Of a stretch of DNA of 64,000 bases, positions 59,361-64,000 are shown one piece after another (within the stretch, counting starts at the first letter, position 1; each line of letters opens with the position of its first letter). A program made the position numbers and the translations under genes. The stretch comes from BOG-931 sp963761525 (lineage in GTDB: Bacteria; Pseudomonadota; Alphaproteobacteria; Rhizobiales; Xanthobacteraceae), in contig CAVXHG010000002.1 in assembly GCA_963761525.1 (NCBI GenBank), positions 620,001 through 684,000 on the forward strand, in the 5' to 3' direction. Under the pieces are notes generated by a model, which saw only the letters and a list, made by a program, of their open reading frames with translations, did not search any database and was not told the DNA's origin.

Positions 59361-60368
59361 ATGGCGACAAAGCGTCTGCTTCGGCGAAGAGTGTTTCTCA
59401 CCGGCTCGCTCGGATTGATTGCAGCGCTGCGGCTTCCTTCCGCCAGCCGCGCCGCGGACGATGCCGCGGCGCCCGTCTATCCAACCCGGCCGGTGAAATG
59501 GGTCGTGCCCTATACCGCCGGCGGCGCGACCGACGTCATCTCGCGCCTGGTCTGTGAGCAACTCTCGGATAAGCTCAAACAGCCATTCCTCGTGGTCAAT
59601 GAGCCGGGCGCCGGCGCCAATGTCGGCACCGGGATGGTGATCAACGCAGCGCCCGACGGTTATACGCTGCTGCTGACCAGTACCGCCAACGCCATCAATG
59701 CATCGTTCGACAAGACGCTGCCTTTCGACTTTGCCAAAGGCATCGTTCCAGTCGCCGGTCTCGCCCGCATCCCGCTGGTGATGGTCATCAACAACGACAT
59801 TCCGGCGCATACCATTCCTGAATTTGTCGCCTATGCGAAGGCGCATCCAGGCAAGCTCAGCTTTGCTTCCTCAGGCGTCGGCACGTCGCTGCATCTGTCC
59901 GGCGAATTGTTCAAATCGATGACCGGAATCGACATGACCCACGTGCCGTACAAAGGCTCGGCTCCGGCATTGCTGGACCTGATGTCCGGCCAGATCCAGG
60001 CGATGTTCGACAATGTCACGTCGTCGGCGCCGCTCATTCGCGAAGGCAAGGTGCGCGCACTCGGTGTGACGACCCGCGAGCGCTCGGCGTCATTGCCCGA
60101 TGTGCCGCCGATCAGCGACAGCCTGCCCGGATATGAGACCAGTTCGTTCTATGGTCTCGGCGCGCCGCGTGCGACGCCGACGCCGATCGTCGATATCCTC
60201 AACAAGGGCGTGAACGACGCACTTGCGGTTCCAGCGATCGCGCAACAGTTTGCCGCACTCGGCGCTATCATCATCAAGGGCAATGCCACGCAGTTCGCGG
60301 CCATGTTCGACACCGAGACCGAGCGTTGGCGCAAGATTGTCGAGCAATCCGGCGCCAAGAAGGAATAG
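59361..60368 (+). CDS. Bug/TctC family substrate-binding protein
   Basis: A 335-residue receptor with a twin-arginine-like signal (RLLRRRVFLTGSLGLIAALR). YPTRPVKWVVPYTAGGATDV, VVNEPGAGANVGTGMVINAA, PDGYTLLLTSTANAINAS, LSFASSGVGTSLHLSGELFK and THVPYKGSAPALLDLMSGQI are typical. Six such receptors occur in the window with no membrane partner. The ligand is unknown. Confidence 0.9.
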   Translation: MATKRLLRRRVFLTGSLGLIAALRLPSASRAADDAAAPVYPTRPVKWVVPYTAGGATDVISRLVCEQLSDKLKQPFLVVNEPGAGANVGTGMVINAAPDGYTLLLTSTANAINASFDKTLPFDFAKGIVPVAGLARIPLVMVINNDIPAHTIPEFVAYAKAHPGKLSFASSGVGTSLHLSGELFKSMTGIDMTHVPYKGSAPALLDLMSGQIQAMFDNVTSSAPLIREGKVRALGVTTRERSASLPDVPPISDSLPGYETSSFYGLGAPRATPTPIVDILNKGVNDALAVPAIAQQFAALGAIIIKGNATQFAAMFDTETERWRKIVEQSGAKKE

Positions 60369-60410
60369 CATGATCCTGCGGCACGCCGCCGCCTCAGGCG
60401 CTTCATTGGC

Positions 60411-61016
60411 ATGAATTCAGACCCCCGTATTTGCCGTCCGCACGTCGTGCGTAACCGCGAGCCGATCCTCGCCGTATTGCGGCGCGTGTTGCCGGCGCAA
60501 GGACTCATACTCGAAATCGCAAGCGGCAGCGGCGAACACGCCGCTTATTTCGCCAAAGAGCTGCCGGCTTTGACGTGGCAGCCGAGCGATCCCGACGAAG
60601 TGGCGCTGGCGAGCATCGCCGCGCACCGTATTGATGCGGCTCTTGCGAACCTGCTCGCGCCGTTACGTCTCGATGTAACGGCAAACGACTGGCCGGTCGG
60701 GCGTGCTGACGCCGTGATGTGCAACAACATGATTCACATTTCGCCGTGGGCAGCGACCGAGGGTTTGATGGCGGGCGCGGAACGCGTGCTGTCTGCCGGC
60801 GGAATTCTTTTTCTGTACGGTCCGTACAAGATCAGCGGTCAGCATACCGCGCCGACCAACCAGGCGTTCGACGAGGATTTGCGCCGCCGAAATCCGGCGT
60901 GGGGCATTCGCGATCTGGCGGAGGTCACCGCGCTCGCGCAGTGTCACGGGTTTGCCGCGCCTGAAACCGTGCCGATGCCGGCCAACAATCTTAGCGTGAT
61001 CTTTCGACGGATGTAG
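60411..61016 (+). CDS. DUF938 family SAM-dependent methyltransferase
   Basis: A 201-residue protein: RNREPILAVLRRVLPAQGLI, LEIASGSGEHAAYFAKELPA (motif I), WQPSDPDEVALASIAAHRID, NMIHISPWAATEGLMAGAER and LFLYGPYKISGQHTAPTNQA are the DUF938 blocks. The family resembles methyltransferases, but its substrate is unknown. It follows the Bug gene by 42 bases. Confidence 0.88.
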   Translation: MNSDPRICRPHVVRNREPILAVLRRVLPAQGLILEIASGSGEHAAYFAKELPALTWQPSDPDEVALASIAAHRIDAALANLLAPLRLDVTANDWPVGRADAVMCNNMIHISPWAATEGLMAGAERVLSAGGILFLYGPYKISGQHTAPTNQAFDEDLRRRNPAWGIRDLAEVTALAQCHGFAAPETVPMPANNLSVIFRRM

Positions 61017-61128
61017 CGGCGCCGTGAACGGTAAAGCCGGGGGAGGGACGCCAAGTACCTCCCCCGCGGCATCGATTTTCAATGAGGTTCAATTGAAGGC
61101 CGATGCCGATTGGTTTTCGGGTCGGCTA

Positions 61129-61177
61129 GAGCATGATCCGGAAAAGTGGACTTCCGGTTTTCCGAAAGATCCTGCTC
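61129..61177. repeat. Palindromic repeat (GCATGATCCGGAAAAGTGG family), copy 2
   Basis: GAGCATGATCCGGAAAAGTG then CTTCCGGTTTTCCGAAAGAT and CCTGCTC repeat the element at 33163 with a few differences. It lies between convergent genes. A separate hairpin, TGCGGCGAAGC (61248-61258) with GCTTCGCCGCA (61274-61284), sits just beyond the glnII stop without a clear T-run. Confidence 0.78.
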
Positions 61178-61306
61178 CAACTAGAAACTAGGTGAGAGGC
61201 GGCCCGCATCTGTCAGACGAAAATGGCGTCCGGTTCGCCTGCGGCGTTGCGGCGAAGCAATCCAGCAAGGAATGCTTCGCCGCAGTTTTGATGACAAGCC
61301 GGGCGC

Positions 61307-62344
61307 TTACGCCGCCGCGCTGACCTTGCCCTCGGTCGGCACAGACGCGATGGTCTTGAGGATCTGCGAGGCGATGGCGTAGGGGTCGCCTTGCGAGTTC
61401 GGGCGGCGGTCTTCGAGATAGCCCTTGTAATCGTTGTTGACGAAGCTGTGCGGCACACGGACTGAAGCGCCACGGTCAGCCACGCCATAGCTGAACTTGT
61501 TCCAGGGTGCAGTCTCGTGCTTGCCGGTCAAACGCTTGTCGTTGTCCGGCCCGTACACGGCGATGTGGTCTTCGAGGTTCGTCTCGAATGCCGCCATCAG
61601 CGCCTCAAAGTACTCTTTGCCGCCGACGGTCCGCATATACTCGGTCGAGAAATTGGAGTGCATGCCCGAGCCGTTCCAGTCGGTATCGCCGAGCGGCTTG
61701 CAGTGCCACTCGATGTCGACGCCGTACTTCTCGCAGTTCCTCATCATGAGGTAGCGGGCCATCCACATCTGGTCGGCAGCGGTCTTCGAACCCTTGCCGA
61801 AAATCTGGAATTCCCACTGGCCCTTCGCCACTTCGGCGTTGATGCCCTCGTGATTGATGCCGGCCGCAAGGCAAAGGTCGAGATGCTCTTCGACCATCTT
61901 GCGGGCGAGGTCGCCGACGTGTTTGTAGCCAACGCCGGTGTAGTAAGGACCTTGCGGCGCCGGATAACCCGAAGTCGGGAAGCCGAGCGGACGGCCGTCC
62001 TTATAGAAGAAATATTCCTGCTCGTAACCGAACCATGCGCCAGGATCGTCAAGGATAGTAGCGCGCTTGTTGGATGGATGCGGCTCACCAGTCGGCAGCA
62101 TCACTTCGCACATCACAAGGCCGCCGTTGGTGCGCGCGCCGTCCGGATACACGGCGACGGGCTTCAAAACGCAGTCCGAGTTCGAGCCAGTAGCCTGTTC
62201 GGTCGACGAACCGTCGAAGCCCCACAGCGGTAGCTGTTCGAGCGTCGGGAACGAGGCGAATTCCTTGATCTGCGTTTTGCCGCGCAGGCTCGGGACTGGT
62301 GAGTAACCGTCGAGCCAAATGTATTCTAACCTGTACTTTGTCAT
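61307..62344 (-). CDS. glnII: Glutamine synthetase type II (GlnII)
   Basis: A 345-residue eukaryote-type glutamine synthetase, which makes glutamine from glutamate, ammonia and ATP. TKYRLEYIWLDGYSPVPSLR, LPLWGFDGSSTEQATGSNSD, WFGYEQEYFFYKDGRPLGFP, NHEGINAEVAKGQWEFQIFG, WNGSGMHSNFSTEYMRTVGG and KHETAPWNKFSYGVADRGAS are near-identical to Bradyrhizobium GlnII. In rhizobia it complements GlnA and is not adenylylated but is NtrC-controlled. A matching sigma-54 promoter lies upstream. Convergent with the methyltransferase gene. Confidence 0.96.
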   Translation of the reverse strand: MTKYRLEYIWLDGYSPVPSLRGKTQIKEFASFPTLEQLPLWGFDGSSTEQATGSNSDCVLKPVAVYPDGARTNGGLVMCEVMLPTGEPHPSNKRATILDDPGAWFGYEQEYFFYKDGRPLGFPTSGYPAPQGPYYTGVGYKHVGDLARKMVEEHLDLCLAAGINHEGINAEVAKGQWEFQIFGKGSKTAADQMWMARYLMMRNCEKYGVDIEWHCKPLGDTDWNGSGMHSNFSTEYMRTVGGKEYFEALMAAFETNLEDHIAVYGPDNDKRLTGKHETAPWNKFSYGVADRGASVRVPHSFVNNDYKGYLEDRRPNSQGDPYAIASQILKTIASVPTEGKVSAAA

Positions 62345-62432
62345 TGGCGTCTCTCTTCGTGGTTGACGAATGACTGGACTGACTTGCCCAGCCGCGATTG
62401 GCGGCTGAAGCCGCCTCCCGGGGCCATTTTCA

Positions 62433-62449
62433 AGCACGGAATGTGCCAA
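62433..62449 (-). promoter_or_regulatory. Sigma-54 promoter of glnII
   Basis: On the minus strand TTGGCAC-ATTCC-GTGCT has the required GG and GC dinucleotides exactly 10 bases apart, matching TGGCAC-N5-TTGC in all but one base. It lies about 90 bases before the glnII start, as expected for nitrogen-regulated expression. Confidence 0.75.
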
Positions 62450-62466
62450 TTGCGCTCGGATCGCGC

Positions 62467-62483
62467 TGCAACAGAAGAGTGCA
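62467..62483. promoter_or_regulatory. Candidate NtrC binding site upstream of glnII
   Basis: TGCAAC-AGAAG-AGTGCA matches the NtrC dyad TGCACC-N5-GGTGCA at 10 of 12 positions with the correct 5-base spacer. It sits about 20 bases upstream of the sigma-54 promoter, closer than typical enhancers, but the pairing of the two sites makes the call plausible. Confidence 0.6.
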
Positions 62484-62682
62484 GTGCAATCACGCTGATT
62501 CAAGGTCGCGCAAATGCGCTTCGCTTAAGCAGAAAGATCGTTGCTTATATTGTAGCCATGCGCTGATTTTGTATGAGGCATTCCGAGCAAAAGACAGGCA
62601 AAGGATTATATTAACGGGGAATCACTGACACTCAGTCAGGTAACGCGCGTTTAAGAAACGTGCACGGCGAAGGAGCCGAACA

Positions 62683-62883
62683 ATGACAACACCAAACACG
62701 GGTACCGCGAAGATCTTCGCATTTCCTCCACGAGGCCGGTTTGCACTGCGCATGCAGGACGCCGCGCTTCCAGTGAATGTGCAGCTGCCGGAGGGTGCGG
62801 AGTTCGCGCGCCGGGGCAGCGGCTGGTACCACGAGGAAGCAGTTCAGGACTCGCTCAACGCTGAGCCGAGCCGCAAGAACTGA
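62683..62883 (+). CDS. DUF2735 domain protein
   Basis: A 66-residue protein: TTPNTGTAKIFAFPPRGRFA, then GSGWYHEEAVQDSLNAEPSR. TAKIFxFPxxGR is the DUF2735 signature, a small family found in Rhizobiales, usually beside glnII, as here. Its role, perhaps in nitrogen regulation, is unknown. It is divergent from glnII across about 340 bases. Confidence 0.87.
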   Translation: MTTPNTGTAKIFAFPPRGRFALRMQDAALPVNVQLPEGAEFARRGSGWYHEEAVQDSLNAEPSRKN

Positions 62884-63004
62884 CCTGATCCGACAGGCCT
62901 GGTCCGAGCGCAGCTTGCGCCCGGCGGCAAGTTGATTTATCCGCGCGCCTGCATCATTGCATAATTTATGCGTTACTTGGAACGCATTACTTTGAAAGTG
63001 GCAC

Positions 63005-64000
63005 GTGCAGGGCCTCTCCATAGGTTCAATCAAACTGCCTAACCCGGTGCTGCTGGCACCGATGACGGGCATTACCGATGCGCCGTTTCGCCGGCAAGCG
63101 GCTGCGCTTGGCGCCGGCCTCGTCGTTTCGGAAATGACGGCGTGCGCCGCGCTCGCCCAGGACGAACACAGGAACAAGCATATCGCGCGTCGGCGCATTG
63201 CCGATCACGGTGCGGGATTGCATGTCGTGCAGCTTGCCGGCTGTGAAGCGCATTGGATGGCGGAGGGCACGCGCATCGCGCAGGATTCCGGCGCCGCCAT
63301 CATCGACATCAATATGGGCTGTCCGGCCAAGAACGTGACCAACGGCGCGGCTGGCTCGGCGCTGATGCGCGATCTCGATCACGCACTCACGCTGATTGAT
63401 GCAGTGGTGCAGACGGCGCACGTTCCGGTGACTCTCAAGATGCGGCTGGGCTGGGACGACAATTCGCACAACGCTGCCGCGCTCGCGCATCGCGCCGAAC
63501 AAGCCGGCGTGCGGATGGTGACGGTGCATGGCCGTACCCGTTGCCAGTTTTACAAGGGGCAAGCGGACTGGAATGCTGTGCGCGCGGTCAAACAAGCCGT
63601 CTCGATTCCCGTCATCGTCAATGGCGACATCGAAAACTTCGACGACGCCGACATGGCGCTGCAAGCTTCCGGTGCGGATGCCGTGATGGTCGGCCGTGGT
63701 GCGCAGGGCCGTCCCTGGTTTCCCGGTCAGCTCGCGCACTACTTTGCGACCGGCATTCGCCAGGCACCACCGCGCCTGAGCGAGCAGCTTGCGCTGATCA
63801 GTGCGCTCTATGGCGAAATGCTGGGCCACTACGGCCACGGCGTCGGACTTCGCCATGCCCGCAAGCATCTCGGCTGGACGCTCGATGCCGCTGCCGCGAC
63901 GGCGGGCGCGCCGGAGCACACGCTGAAAGCCGCTCGGGGCCGCGTGCTCACGGCGACCGATCCGGCGCTCGTATTGCGGCTGCTGGCGGAAGCGTTCGAC
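63005..64000 (+). CDS. dusB: tRNA-dihydrouridine synthase DusB, 3' truncated
   Basis: The frame is open from the GTG at 63005 to the window end (332 codons). It reads SIKLPNPVLLAPMTGITDAP, LVVSEMTACAALAQD, DINMGCPAKNVTNGAAGSAL with the catalytic cysteine, VPVTLKMRLGWDD, VRMVTVHGRTRCQFYKGQAD and ADAVMVGRGAQGRPWFPGQL. The enzyme reduces uridine in tRNA D-loops with FMN and NADPH. In alphaproteobacteria this gene (nifR3) usually precedes ntrB-ntrC, so those may lie just beyond the window. A long minus-strand frame over the same bases is a shadow. Confidence 0.94.
   Translation, partial: MQGLSIGSIKLPNPVLLAPMTGITDAPFRRQAAALGAGLVVSEMTACAALAQDEHRNKHIARRRIADHGAGLHVVQLAGCEAHWMAEGTRIAQDSGAAIIDINMGCPAKNVTNGAAGSALMRDLDHALTLIDAVVQTAHVPVTLKMRLGWDDNSHNAAALAHRAEQAGVRMVTVHGRTRCQFYKGQADWNAVRAVKQAVSIPVIVNGDIENFDDADMALQASGADAVMVGRGAQGRPWFPGQLAHYFATGIRQAPPRLSEQLALISALYGEMLGHYGHGVGLRHARKHLGWTLDAAAATAGAPEHTLKAARGRVLTATDPALVLRLLAEAFD

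Noticed and set aside
61248..61284. glnII terminator
   Set aside because: The hairpin is strong, but no T-run follows on the glnII strand, so I list it only as a possible hairpin.

Overview
The window comes from an alphaproteobacterium of the order Hyphomicrobiales (Rhizobiales), close to the Bradyrhizobiaceae/Xanthobacteraceae. The evidence is the 16S rRNA gene, a 16S-tRNA-Ile-tRNA-Ala-23S-5S operon whose 23S gene carries a helix-9 intervening sequence, a GlnII-type glutamine synthetase next to a DUF2735 gene, a DUF3551 protein, many orphan Bug/TctC receptors, and the palindromic intergenic repeats typical of this group.

Region 1 (1-25.5 kb) is a catabolic accessory block. After the 3' end of folC comes a minus-strand operon for a two-subunit molybdenum enzyme related to pyrogallol transhydroxylase, with two Bug receptors. 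Then come a glyoxalase-fold protein, a quinone-reductase-like dehydrogenase, two tandem Bug receptors, a 2-hydroxyacid dehydrogenase and an amidohydrolase. An IclR regulator has candidate operator palindromes on both sides. It is followed by a plus-strand run of cyclase-family hydrolase, cupin, short-chain dehydrogenase, 3-hydroxyacyl-CoA-type dehydrogenase and a LivK-type binding protein. Beyond that lie a luciferase-like monooxygenase, an MmgE/PrpD protein, an extradiol dioxygenase, a MetE-C-like protein, an isochorismatase-fold protein and a second molybdopterin oxidoreductase. Together they suggest uptake and breakdown of (poly)hydroxylated aromatic compounds; the substrate cannot be read from the sequence.

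Region 2 (25.5-48 kb) is mixed: a Nudix hydrolase, an FAD dehydrogenase, a lytic transglycosylase, a DDAH-like amidinotransferase-fold enzyme, small conserved Rhizobiales proteins, two DUF1330 paralogs, a PilZ protein, a HigB/HigA-type toxin-antitoxin pair, an HNH nuclease in an AT-richer patch, clpB and an M23 peptidase. Two copies of an RNA-like element of about 340 nt flank the toxin-antitoxin genes. Their stems differ by compensatory changes.

Region 3 (48-54.3 kb) is the rRNA operon with a promoter, processing stems and a terminator. Region 4 (54.3-64 kb) holds a RidA protein, a TauE/SafE exporter with a divergent ArsR-type regulator, two more Bug receptors, two methyltransferases, glnII with a sigma-54 promoter and an NtrC-like site, and the 5' part of dusB.

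At least 14 single-base frameshifts interrupt otherwise well conserved genes, including clpB twice. Twelve are resolved by removing one base. This insertion bias, mostly outside homopolymers, points to residual sequencing errors rather than real gene decay, so broken genes here should be read as probably intact in the organism.
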